Part shown: piece by piece, positions 41,201 through 48,061 of the stretch
Numbering within the stretch: the first letter of the stretch is position 1
Layout of the letters: every line of letters begins with the position of its first letter
Origin: Actinoplanes couchii
GTDB taxonomy: Bacteria; Actinomycetota; Actinomycetes; Mycobacteriales; Micromonosporaceae
NCBI RefSeq assembly: GCF_016862075.1
Contig: NZ_BOMG01000116.1
Coordinates: forward strand, 1-64,000
Direction: 5' to 3'
Length of the DNA: 64,000 bases
Notes under the pieces: generated by a model
Databases searched by the model: none
What the model saw: the letters and a program-made list of their open reading frames with translations, nothing else
What the model was told of the DNA's origin: nothing
Made by a program: the position numbers and the translations under genes

Positions 41201-42565
41201 AGCAGCAGCCCCGCCGTGACCTGCACCGACCCGGCCCTGAACTGGGAGACGCTGCCCGAGCAGCGGCGGGCCGCCCTGCTGGCGCTGCGGGCCCGGCCGG
41301 TGCTCACCCCGGTCACCGAGGAACACGCCGGCAGCGGCATCACCCTGGAACACCCCGCCGGCACCATGGTGCTGTGGATCGAACCCGGCCCGGCCCGTCC
41401 GTTCTCCACCGCCGACGAGACCCTGCTGGCCCTGCTCGCCGGGCACCTCGGCCAGGGCCTCAACCGGATCCACCAGATCGACCAGCAGCGGGAGACCGCC
41501 CTCGCGCTGCAACGTGCCATCCTCGGGCCGGACCGGCTGCCCAGCGGATTCGCGGTCCGGTACGAACCGGCCACCCGGCCGCTCAAGGTCGGCGGCGACT
41601 GGTACGACACCATCGAACTCGCCGACGGCCGGATCGGCATCGTCGTCGGTGACTGTGTCGGGCACGGCCTGCAAGCGGCCACCGTCATGGGCCAGCTCCG
41701 CAGCGCCTGCCGTGCGCTGTTGCTCCGGGACTCCAGCCCGGCCCGCACCCTGATGTCCCTGGACGTCTTCGCCGCCATGCTGCCCGGCGCGGCCTGCGCC
41801 ACCGTCTTCTGCGGAGTGCTCGACCCCGGCACCGGCCACCTGGTCTACTCCAGCGCCGGGCACCCACCGGCCATCGTCGGTCACCCCGACGGCAGCACCC
41901 ACCTCCTCGACCAGGGAAGATCCAGGCCGGTCGCGGTACGGGCCGGCGCCGAGCGGCCGGAAGCCGAGTTCACCGTGCCACCCCGCGCCACGCTCCTGCT
42001 CTACACCGACGGTCTTGTCGAACGCCGCCGCCGTCCGCTGTCCAGCGGCATCAGCGAGGCCAGCACCGCGGTCCGGCACGGGCTCGGCACCCCGATCGAG
42101 GACCTGGCCACCGAGATCATGGACCGGCTCACCCCCGACAACGGTTACGACGACGACGTGGCCGTGCTGCTCTACCGTCATCCCGGCCCCCTCGAACTGG
42201 AATTCCCCGCCGAATCGGGCCGGCTCGCCCCGGTCCGGTCGGCACTGCGCGGCTGGCTCGAACGCTGCGGCGTCGACGCGGCGACCACCCAGAACATCCT
42301 GGTGGCGGCGGGGGAGGCATGCGCCAACGCGATCGAGCACGGGCACCGGGACAGCCCCGGCGGCCAGATCCGGCTCCGTGCCGCCGCCACCGCCGGTGAC
42401 CTGCGCCTGATCGTCACGGACACCGGCATGTGGAAGAACCCCGACCCGACTGCCAACCCGTACCGCGGCCGGGGTCTGAAGTTGATGCGCGCGTTCATGC
42501 AGGCGGTTACCGTCACCTCCGGAACCTCCGGCACCATCGTCGACATGCAGGCGAGGATCTCCTGA
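38252..42565 (+). CDS. Hybrid signalling hub: PAS-GAF-HisKA-HATPase-REC-PAS-GAF-SpoIIE phosphatase-RsbW-like kinase
   Basis: A 1437-residue cytoplasmic protein. Domains in order: PAS-like (about 20-150); GAF-like (about 185-375) with a 9-residue repeat insertion at 229-264; HisKA with FSNISHEFRTPL (His394); HATPase (about 500-605, NLLSNALKF, GSGIGLAL); receiver (689-805, phosphoacceptor Asp737 in VVSDVMMPRLDG); PAS (816-930); GAF (936-1076); SpoIIE/PP2C phosphatase (1110-1308, GGDWYD, GDCVGHG, DDDVAVLL); and an RsbW-type HATPase (1313-1437, AGEACANAIEHGH). It joins two-component input to partner-switching output in one chain. ATG 38252 is chosen for its position after GGAGGA-like sequence; the upstream frame is poor. 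The stop overlaps the STAS gene. Confidence 0.92.
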   Translation: MSGIERLPSPHTFSADPEVGTDLAAVDWAATPLGEPEQWPQSLRTAVSILLSSRFSMWMAWGPELTFFCNAAYRRHTLHEKYPWALGRPAREVWAEIWDDIGPRIDTVLSTGEATWDEGLLLFLERAGYPEESYHTFSYSPLRDDEGGLVGMLCVVSEDTDQVIGERRMGTLRDLGSDPSVARTEREMLAFTSRQLGRNQADLPFTLTYLFGDDGRPELAASTGFDNPHPTPGSEGTHPATEPEGTPLATGSDGVYPAPGSDAGGSETGFVSAHRATAPEVWPADRVATGEPVLVELAGEPFAGLPTGVWPDPPTRALVLPLPRQGGTPYGFLVAGLNRHRPFDDSYRGFLELVAGHVAAGIASTRSYRAQQRRAEELAELDRAKTTFFSNISHEFRTPLTLIMGPVEDLRARLTSAGDEVREGIEVIHRNGLRLGKLVNTLLDFSRIEAGRMQARYEPVDLSAVTAELASAFRSAIERAGLTFEVDCPPLPEPVHVDLGMWEKVVLNLLSNALKFTFDGGVRVAVRADGPDAVVTVTDTGVGVPEEEMPRLFERFHRIENARSRSNEGSGIGLALVQELVRLHGGTIAAQSETGRGTSFAIRLPFGHAHLPDYTGVPVAGGSREATPSRPSPVGAASAQPDPATPLSTNADPFLQEALRWLPPGGASPPTRAALEPVAGPVPGTGTSVLVADDNADMRDYLTRLLRSAGHRVTAVVDGRYALDAARAEVPDIVVSDVMMPRLDGLQLVAALRADPRTAGTPVLLLSARAGQEASIEGLDAGADDYLFKPFSAAELLARVRANVDLARLRNHHARWRTALIDSLQEAFFVSDESGAIIEINSAFTDILGYGPEGLPYLPVHPWWPDRESDVEGHRAVADSFAMLLDRPYGAYTIPVVHRDGRRLWAAAAFNQVRDPETGRRVIVGTFRDVTAEQHAVQRDSALAALGLCLSEAENLDGALTAVLAELRDIWQATYVLAAVFDDSSSPAVTCTDPALNWETLPEQRRAALLALRARPVLTPVTEEHAGSGITLEHPAGTMVLWIEPGPARPFSTADETLLALLAGHLGQGLNRIHQIDQQRETALALQRAILGPDRLPSGFAVRYEPATRPLKVGGDWYDTIELADGRIGIVVGDCVGHGLQAATVMGQLRSACRALLLRDSSPARTLMSLDVFAAMLPGAACATVFCGVLDPGTGHLVYSSAGHPPAIVGHPDGSTHLLDQGRSRPVAVRAGAERPEAEFTVPPRATLLLYTDGLVERRRRPLSSGISEASTAVRHGLGTPIEDLATEIMDRLTPDNGYDDDVAVLLYRHPGPLELEFPAESGRLAPVRSALRGWLERCGVDAATTQNILVAAGEACANAIEHGHRDSPGGQIRLRAAATAGDLRLIVTDTGMWKNPDPTANPYRGRGLKLMRAFMQAVTVTSGTSGTIVDMQARIS
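38936..39043 (+). repeat. Four in-frame 27-bp repeats in the GAF region of the hub protein
   Basis: Units at 38936, 38963, 38990 and 39017 encode nonapeptides HPTPGSEGT, HPATEPEGT, PLATGSDGV and YPAPGSDAG. They interrupt the first GAF domain between strands. Confidence 0.75.
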
Positions 42566-42855
42566 TGACCACCGCGCTCACTCTCACCACCGGCCCCGGG
42601 GCGGTTCTGACGGCGGCCGGTGAGATCGACATGAGCAACGCCGAGACCTTCGCCGCGGCCCTGACGTCGGCGGTGACCTCGGCGGCCGGATCCCCGCTGA
42701 CGGTGGACCTGACCGCCGTGCAGTACCTCGACAGCGCCGGGCTGGCGGCGCTCTTCGTCCAGGCCGACCACATCGAGGTGCTGACCGGCCCGATCCTGGC
42801 GCCGCTGCTGGAGATCTCCGGCCTGTCCGAAATGACGACGGTCCGCTGGGCCTGA
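42565..42855 (+). CDS. STAS-domain anti-sigma factor antagonist
   Basis: The 96-residue STAS protein has VDLTAVQYLDSAGLAALF, in which the Ser after Asp is the expected phosphorylation site. Its ATG shares a base with the stop of the hub gene (TGATG), so the two are translationally coupled. It should be phosphorylated by the RsbW-like domain and dephosphorylated by the SpoIIE domain of that protein, and in turn release a sigma factor, which is not encoded in the window. Confidence 0.93.
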   Translation: MTTALTLTTGPGAVLTAAGEIDMSNAETFAAALTSAVTSAAGSPLTVDLTAVQYLDSAGLAALFVQADHIEVLTGPILAPLLEISGLSEMTTVRWA

Positions 42856-42967
42856 CCGCCCGGCCCGGCCGACCTCGCCCGAGACGGTCAGGAATCGAGA
42901 AGTCCCAGGTCGGTCCGGCTGACTAGCGTTCTCCCGGTAGGCAGCGAACCATATCCTGGAGGGTGTC

Positions 42968-43186
42968 ATGCAGAAGCGGATCCGGCAGTTCCACCGATGG
43001 ACCTCGATCGTCTTCACCGCCACCGTGCTGGCCACGTTCGGCGCGTTCGCCCTGGAGGAACCGGTGGAGTGGGTGTCGTACACCCCGCTGCTGCCGTTGT
43101 TCCTTCTGATGGTCACCGGGTTGTACCTGTTCGCACTGCCTTACACCCGGCGGCGTGTGAGCGGCGGAAGCCGGGCAGACCGATGA
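42968..43186 (+). CDS. Small two-helix membrane protein
   Basis: The 72-residue protein begins QKRIRQFHRWTSIVFTATVLATFGAF and has a second helix, LLPLFLLMVTGLYLFALPY, followed by an Arg-rich tail. Amphipathic basic ends on both sides suggest an integral inner-membrane protein. A GGAGGGTGTC lies just upstream of the ATG. The last 74 bp overlap the convergent DUF6069-like gene. Function unknown. Confidence 0.75.
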   Translation: MQKRIRQFHRWTSIVFTATVLATFGAFALEEPVEWVSYTPLLPLFLLMVTGLYLFALPYTRRRVSGGSRADR

Positions 43187-43535
43187 TCAGGGCCGCGCCC
43201 ACCATGAAGTGCATGCCGAGCAGCGTCAGCATGGTGGTCCGGTCGACGGCCGCGGTCAGTGGGCCGGCCAGCGACAGGACCAGCACGGCGGAGGCCACAT
43301 ATCGGTAGGCCCCGGGTCTGCCCCAGCGCTCCAGCAGGGCCAGCAGTGCCCAGGCGGCCAGCCCCGACACGACCGCCGCGGCGGCCACCGCGACCGGGCC
43401 GACCTGCTGCACGGTGCCACCCTGGTCGACCAGCAGCTCGTGGCCGGGCAGCGGGCCGTTGACGGCCCACAACAGCAGGGCGCCGGCGGTGGCGATGGAA
43501 ACGGTGAGAGCTCGGCTCGTACGAATGTTCGTCAT
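43113..43535 (-). CDS. DUF6069-like four-helix membrane protein
   Basis: A 140-residue protein with four predicted helices: residues 8-24, 46-68, 78-98 and 105-122. The pattern VAAAAVVSGLAAWALLALLERWGRP matches my memory of DUF6069 proteins, which are common in actinobacteria and of unknown function. ATG 43535 is chosen since a longer start at 43598 has no ribosome site. The C-terminal 25 codons are antisense to the neighbouring membrane-protein gene. Confidence 0.8.
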   Translation of the reverse strand: MTNIRTSRALTVSIATAGALLLWAVNGPLPGHELLVDQGGTVQQVGPVAVAAAAVVSGLAAWALLALLERWGRPGAYRYVASAVLVLSLAGPLTAAVDRTTMLTLLGMHFMVGAALIIGLPGFRRSHAAGCKAVRTGTTR

Positions 43536-43645
43536 GCCACCGAGGATGCTGCGCGGGGCCGGAAGTCCGCATCGGACCAAAGAAGGTTCCGAACACATAC
43601 TTTGGAAGGTGTCGGCTCGGGCCGCCGCGCGGATAGCCTCGGCCC

Positions 43646-45046
43646 GTGAACGAGGAACGGGTGCGAACCGGAGCCGTCGTCACCGTCATGGCGGCCTCAG
43701 GCGCGCTCATCGCGGTGACGCTCGTCGGTGGGCAGACCACCGGCCGTATGCTCGCGCTCGACATCGTCGTGGGCGTCCTCGCCTGGGCGCTCACCCCGGC
43801 GCTCCTGTGGCGCCCGGTCGCTGGGACTGTGCTGCTGAGCCTGCTGGCGGCGCTGTCGCCGGCGGCGACACCACCGGCCACGATGGGCGCGCTGCAGGTG
43901 GCCCGGCGGAGGCCTTTCCCGGTGGCGATCGCGACGGGCACGGCCGGTCTGGCCGCTCACGCTCTGCAGGGGTGGTGGAGGGCCAACGGCGGGATGTCGT
44001 ACGGGTGGTGGCTGGTGTTGATCACCGTCACCTACGGTGCGCTGCTCGGCTGGGGCGCCTGGGCGCAGGCCCGGGAGGCGTTGATCCGCTCGCTGGAGGA
44101 GCGCGCCCGCCGGGCCGAGGCCGAGCAGGGGAGACGGGTGGCCGAGGCGCGGATGCTGGAGCGCCGCCGCATCGCCCGGGAGATGCACGATGTGCTGGCG
44201 CACCGCCTGTCGTTGCTGGCGACGTTCGCCGGGGCGATGGAGTACCGGCCGGACTCCCCACCCGAGCAGCTCTCCAAAGCGGCCGGGGTGGTCCGCTCCG
44301 GGGTGCACCAGGCTCTGGAGGAGCTCCGCGATGTGATCTCGCTGCTCCGCGACGACGAGCGGGACGACGAGCAGGACGGCGAGGGGAACCGTCCGCAACC
44401 GTTGCTGGCCGACGTGCCCCGGCTGGTGGAGGAGAACCGCGAGGCCGGTGCCACGGTCCTGGTGAACGACGCGGTGACCGACCCGGCCGAGGCGCCGCCG
44501 GCGTTGGCCCGGACGGCTTACCGGGTGATCCAGGAGGCTCTGACGAACGCTCGCAAACACGCTGCGGGCCAAGAGGTGCACCTGGACCTCCGAGGGGCCC
44601 CCGGGCAAGGCCTGGAGATCGATGTGCGCAACGCGCTGCTCGTCACGCCGGTCGGCCGACCAGCCGTCACGCCGTCCGGGCGGCCATATGTTGCGTCGTC
44701 CGGCCGACCACAGGTTGCGTCGTTCGGTCGACCAGACGTTGTGTCGTCCGGCCGACCACAGGTTGCGTCGTTCGGTCGACCAGACGTTGTGTCGTCCGGC
44801 CGAACACCGGTCGCGGCGTCTGGCCGACCACGCGTTGCGCCGTCCGGTCTGCCATACGATGCGCCAGCCGGCCTGCCAGATGTTGCGCCGTCCGGCCTGC
44901 CGGAGGGCCCGGATCCTGCCTGGGCCAGCGGCGGAGCGGGTCTGGTGGGCCTGACCGAGCGGGTCAGCCTGGCCGGTGGCACCCTCGACCATCGCGAGGC
45001 CGACGGCGAGTTCCACCTACACGCGTCGATACCATGGCCGTCGTGA
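43646..45046 (+). CDS. NarL-type sensor histidine kinase with an octapeptide-repeat insertion in the ATPase domain
   Basis: The 466-residue kinase has four N-terminal helices (about 10-140), a HisKA_3 domain with RRIAREMHDVLAHRLSLL (His181), and an HATPase domain whose N-box is VIQEALTNARKHA (near 295) and whose G2 box GGAGLVGLTERV lies near 431. Between them, residues 333-420, are eleven octapeptide repeats such as VASSGRPQ and VASFGRPD. The normal region here is the short ATP lid. The G1 motif (usually DNG) is replaced by DVRNALL, so activity is uncertain. A LuxR-type regulator follows at 45239. Confidence 0.9.
   Translation: MNEERVRTGAVVTVMAASGALIAVTLVGGQTTGRMLALDIVVGVLAWALTPALLWRPVAGTVLLSLLAALSPAATPPATMGALQVARRRPFPVAIATGTAGLAAHALQGWWRANGGMSYGWWLVLITVTYGALLGWGAWAQAREALIRSLEERARRAEAEQGRRVAEARMLERRRIAREMHDVLAHRLSLLATFAGAMEYRPDSPPEQLSKAAGVVRSGVHQALEELRDVISLLRDDERDDEQDGEGNRPQPLLADVPRLVEENREAGATVLVNDAVTDPAEAPPALARTAYRVIQEALTNARKHAAGQEVHLDLRGAPGQGLEIDVRNALLVTPVGRPAVTPSGRPYVASSGRPQVASFGRPDVVSSGRPQVASFGRPDVVSSGRTPVAASGRPRVAPSGLPYDAPAGLPDVAPSGLPEGPDPAWASGGAGLVGLTERVSLAGGTLDHREADGEFHLHASIPWPS
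44642..44905 (+). repeat. Eleven in-frame 24-bp repeats inside the kinase gene
   Basis: Eleven consecutive 24-bp units. The pair encoding VASFGRPD and VVSSGRPQ occurs twice with identical or near-identical DNA (44714-44761 compared with 44762-44809). Outer units are diverged, inner units nearly identical, the signature of expansion from the middle. Confidence 0.9.
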
Positions 45047-45238
45047 GCCGAGGCGTGAGGGATCTGCCAGGGCTGGTGGGAGTGCCCCATCGGCGCCGGG
45101 CATCAGGTCGTGCTCAGCAACAGCCGCGGCCCGGAATCCCTGGTCTGAGTGATCTGCCAGGTTCTGGAGTGGGCAGTCCGGGTGCGGGCTCGGTGAGTGG
45201 GTCGTGATGTGTGGCGGCGGGATGGGGCCGGGGGCGGT

Positions 45239-45892
45239 ATGAAGCCGGTGGTTCGGGTGCTGGTGGTTGATGACGACGCGCTTGTCCGGGCTGGGCTGAC
45301 CATGATGCTCGACGGGGCCGAGGGGATCTCGGTGGTCGGCGAGGCTTCGGACGGGGAGTTCGTGCAGGCCGCAGCTGATGCGCATGGGCCGGACGTGGTG
45401 TTGATGGATCTGCGGATGCCTCGGGTCGACGGGATCACCGCTACCCGGCGGCTGCGGGCTCGGGCCCGGCCGCCTGAGGTGATCGTGCTGACCACGTTCG
45501 ACACCGACGAGAACATTCTGCATGCACTGCGGGCGGGGGCCAGCGGGTTCCTGTTGAAGGACACCCCGCCGGCGCGGATCGCCGAGGCGGTTCGGCAGGT
45601 CGCCGCGGGTGAGCCGATTCTGTCGCCGCGGATCACCCGCCGGCTGATGGACAAGGTCGCCGTGCAGGCCGGGGCCTTCGGGGAGGCCCGGCGGAGCCTC
45701 GCCGTGCTGAGTCCGCGCGAGCGCGACGTGGCGGTGGCGATCGGTCAGGGCAGCGGCAACGCGGAGATCGGCGCGGCCCTGGACATGACCCTGGCCACGG
45801 TCAAGTCACACGTCTCCCACATCCTGACGAAACTGGACTTCGACAACCGCACCCAGATCGCTCTCCTGGTCCACGACGCCGGCCTGGTCTGA
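45239..45892 (+). CDS. NarL/LuxR-family response regulator
   Basis: The 217-residue protein has a receiver (1-120) with VDDDALVRAGL, phosphoacceptor Asp in LMDLRMPRVDG (near 56), TTFDTDE and LLKDTPP. The C-terminal LuxR helix-turn-helix (155-210) has LSPRERDVAVAIGQGSGNAEIG and ATVKSHVSHILTKLDFDNR. It pairs with the kinase 190 bp upstream. ATG 45239 is chosen for the position of the receiver. The 191-bp gap contains two copies of a GATCTGCCAGG segment (45057 and 45148 regions). Confidence 0.93.
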   Translation: MKPVVRVLVVDDDALVRAGLTMMLDGAEGISVVGEASDGEFVQAAADAHGPDVVLMDLRMPRVDGITATRRLRARARPPEVIVLTTFDTDENILHALRAGASGFLLKDTPPARIAEAVRQVAAGEPILSPRITRRLMDKVAVQAGAFGEARRSLAVLSPRERDVAVAIGQGSGNAEIGAALDMTLATVKSHVSHILTKLDFDNRTQIALLVHDAGLV

Positions 45893-45948
45893 CACCCGGC
45901 CAGGACCCCGGCGGGTCCGCGCCGCCAGGGTGCGGTGGGAGGCCGGTG

Positions 45949-46133
45949 GCCTGTAAGGCTGGGTTGACCGGGCTGGGTTGACCGGGCTGGGCAAACATGA
46001 CTGGGCTGACCGGGCTGGGCTGACATGACCGGGCTGACGGGGCGGGGCGGGCTGACGAAGCTGGGCTGACGGAGCTGGGCTGGCGGGCGGGCTGACGGAG
46101 CTGGAATGGCGGGGCTGTACTGGCGGGGCTGCA
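45949..46133 (-). repeat. 14-bp tandem array between convergent genes
   Basis: About thirteen units related to CAGCCCGGTCAACC or CAGCTCCGTCAGCC (minus strand), mostly 14 bp, with occasional 12- or 18-bp units. Together with short flanks this is all I see between the response regulator and the kinase-like gene. Confidence 0.7.
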
Positions 46134-46158
46134 GTGACCTGCGGTGGGGGAGTTCGGG

Positions 46159-46698
46159 TCACCAGTGAGCCAGCACCTCGCGTGTGGTTTCCGGGACGGT
46201 CAGGTTGTCGGTGTTGATGACGTAGTCCTCCACCGCGGCGGCTCTGAGGATCTGGCCCAGTTCGTCGGCGCGGTTCAGGTGCCATGACAGGGCTTCCGGG
46301 GCTGTGGTGTGGCGGTGGTGCAGCCTTACTCGTACCGCCGCGGGGGTGATCTGGAGCCGGCAGACCGTGAGGGGGACGCCCAGCGCCGCCTCGTGGTCGT
46401 CGCGTTCTGTTCGGGTTTCCAGGACGCCGGCCAGGATCAGGCGTTCGGCGCCCGCGTTGCGGAAGTTGGTGGCGACCGCGCGCAGGTTGCGGATCGTCAG
46501 CGCATGATGGAAACGGTCATCGGGCGGGCTGGGCCAGGCGCGGCGTAACCAGTCCAGGTCGATCACCGCGTGCGGTACCCGCTGCTCGGTCAGCAGGTCA
46601 CCGATGGCTTCCGCGACCGTCGTCTTGCCCGCGCCGACCGTGCCGGTGATCAGCAGGGCCCGAGGCCCGGATGACGGGATGTCGGCACTCGCGGTCAC
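46159..46698 (-). CDS. P-loop kinase-like ATPase
   Basis: The 179-residue protein has a Walker A LLITGTVGAGKTTVAEAIGD (near 16-35), an acceptor-site Asp-Asp-like VIDLDWLRRAW, and a later Arg-rich lid (CRLQITPAAVRVRLHHRHT). It belongs to the AAA_33/shikimate-kinase-like group, phosphorylating a small metabolite or nucleotide; the substrate cannot be assigned. The start is GTG 46698 with GGGAGA upstream. It is not recognisably part of an operon. Confidence 0.8.
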   Translation of the reverse strand: MTASADIPSSGPRALLITGTVGAGKTTVAEAIGDLLTEQRVPHAVIDLDWLRRAWPSPPDDRFHHALTIRNLRAVATNFRNAGAERLILAGVLETRTERDDHEAALGVPLTVCRLQITPAAVRVRLHHRHTTAPEALSWHLNRADELGQILRAAAVEDYVINTDNLTVPETTREVLAHW

Positions 46699-46910
46699 AT
46701 CGTCTCCCTCTGCGGGTCCGTTCGGAGAATCTCCCGGTTCGGTATGGCGATCCTTTCATCAGGACGCCGCAAGCTGCGCGGTTCGGAGGCCGAGACGGTG
46801 GGAGCCGCGCGGTTCGGGTGCCGAGGTGCCGTGTGCCGGTCGCCGGGATAGGGGGCTGTCGACATGCGACGTTCACATGGATCAATTTCGTAACAGCGTG
46901 AACATCTTGC

Positions 46911-46924
46911 CGAAAACGTTTTCG
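46911..46924 (+). promoter_or_regulatory. LacI-family operator
   Basis: CGAAAACGTTTTCG is a perfect 14-bp palindrome centred on CG with the AAACGTTT core of LacI-family sites. It lies 160 bp upstream of the metalloprotease start and is the best candidate control site for the 47-55 kb cluster. Confidence 0.75.
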
Positions 46925-47046
46925 TAAGGCAGCGTACCGATCAGGCGACCCGCATCACCGGGGCAGATGCGTGTGGTCCGCCCGGTGGTATCGCGTGCAC
47001 TGAAACCTGGAAATTCCTGCGACCCGGGCGATTCCTCACCCTAGGC

Positions 47047-47062
47047 ATCGACGTTTGTCGAT
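47047..47062 (+). promoter_or_regulatory. Small inverted repeat in the leader
   Basis: ATCGAC-GTTT-GTCGAT, perfect 6-bp arms, ends 10 bp before the CAGGGAGG ribosome site of the metalloprotease gene. It may be an operator or a leader hairpin. Confidence 0.4.
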
Positions 47063-47084
47063 CAATAACCGACAGGGAGGTTCC

Positions 47085-47993
47085 GTGAGAACGAAACGGC
47101 TCGTGACACTCGTCGCCGCGCTGCTGACGATCGTGCTCGCCCCGGCCTCGGCAGCACTGGCCGCGCCGGCGAGAACGACGGCGACCGCAGCAACACCGGC
47201 CGCGCCGGCGAGGACGACGGCTACCGCAGCAGCACTGGCCGCACCCGCCACCTGGAGCCCGCCGTCCAACCTGGTCACCCCACTGAACCAGGTCTGGCAG
47301 CACCAGGAGCAGACCTACAACGGCGGCAATCTGTACGGGTTCCGCAACTACGGCTGGGACCAGATCATGGCCAACCGGGGCTACATCAACTACTGCGTCC
47401 GCTGGGATTCCACGGCGACCGTGACCGCCGCCCAGCGCGACCAGATCCACGCGACGCTCGCCCGTCAGCACAAGAAGTGGATGGACGAGCTGGTCGGGCA
47501 CAACGCCTGGCCGTACGGTGACGTCCCGGTCCGGGTGGTCGGCTGGGCCGTACGAAATCGGTCGCAGTTGCAGTGGACCGACACCAGCGTGGACATCTAC
47601 GTCAACGACATCCGTGAGAACGCCCCGCAGTGTTCGGTGCCGTGCGGGCGCTTCTTCAACCAGAACGGGCAGTACCCCAACTGCCCCGGTGGGTACGCCC
47701 GCCACTACGACCAGTCCCTCTGGCTGACCGACGGCTTCGGCGGCGGCGCGGGCGGCGACTGGGGCCAGCGGGTGGGCCGCGAGTACTACATGGCCAATCT
47801 CAACACGGCGAACATGCACATCCTGCTGCACGAGATAGGCCACACCTGGGGTCTGGACGACTTCTACGACTGGACCCCGACCGGCGTCAGCAACTTCATC
47901 ATGCTCGCCGGCAGTTCGACGTCGATCACCGAGTTCGACGCCTGGATGCTCCGTGACTGGTGGCGGCACCTGAAGAGCCGCTACGGCTACTAG
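47085..47993 (+). CDS. Secreted zinc metalloprotease
   Basis: The 302-residue protein has a signal peptide (1-26), an Ala/Thr linker containing a 13-residue tandem repeat (residues 25-50), and a catalytic domain with LLHEIGHTWGLDDFYDW (HExxHxxGLxD, near 246) followed by the Met-turn region NFIMLAGSS. The Asp third ligand is unusual. GTG 47085 is chosen because CAGGGAGG lies 6 bp upstream and the signal begins there. It opens the GH127/GH43 cluster and may cut protein backbones exposed when sugars are removed. Confidence 0.85.
   Translation: MRTKRLVTLVAALLTIVLAPASAALAAPARTTATAATPAAPARTTATAAALAAPATWSPPSNLVTPLNQVWQHQEQTYNGGNLYGFRNYGWDQIMANRGYINYCVRWDSTATVTAAQRDQIHATLARQHKKWMDELVGHNAWPYGDVPVRVVGWAVRNRSQLQWTDTSVDIYVNDIRENAPQCSVPCGRFFNQNGQYPNCPGGYARHYDQSLWLTDGFGGGAGGDWGQRVGREYYMANLNTANMHILLHEIGHTWGLDDFYDWTPTGVSNFIMLAGSSTSITEFDAWMLRDWWRHLKSRYGY
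47157..47234 (+). repeat. In-frame 39-bp duplication in the metalloprotease linker
   Basis: Two 39-bp copies (47157-47195 and 47196-47234), then a partial third, encode LAAPARTTATAAT, PAAPARTTATAAA and LAAPAT. Confidence 0.8.
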
Positions 47994-48015
47994 CGCCGTC
48001 CCCCTGAAGTGACCC

Positions 48016-48043
48016 GTCCCGGCCGGACGCACCCGGCCGGGAC
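48016..48043 (+). terminator. Hairpin between metalloprotease and GH127 genes
   Basis: GTCCCGGCCGG (48016-48026) and CCGGCCGGGAC (48033-48043) form a perfect 11-bp stem with a 6-nt loop. It may terminate or attenuate transcription, making the GH127 gene partly independent. Confidence 0.7.
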
Positions 48044-48061
48044 ACCGGCGAAAGGTGTCCC

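Larger units (their letters stand above)
46699..47084. other. Regulatory region between the ATPase and the arabinoside-hydrolase cluster
   Basis: No gene. It holds the LacI-type palindrome at 46911, an AT-richer stretch (46880-46925) expected to carry the promoter, and a short inverted repeat at 47047-47062 just before the ribosome site of the metalloprotease gene. Confidence 0.6.

Noticed and set aside
37208..42346. A 1700-residue open frame on the minus strand opposite the hub kinase
   Set aside because: It is a high-GC shadow of a gene with clear domains on the plus strand; its translation has no recognisable domain.
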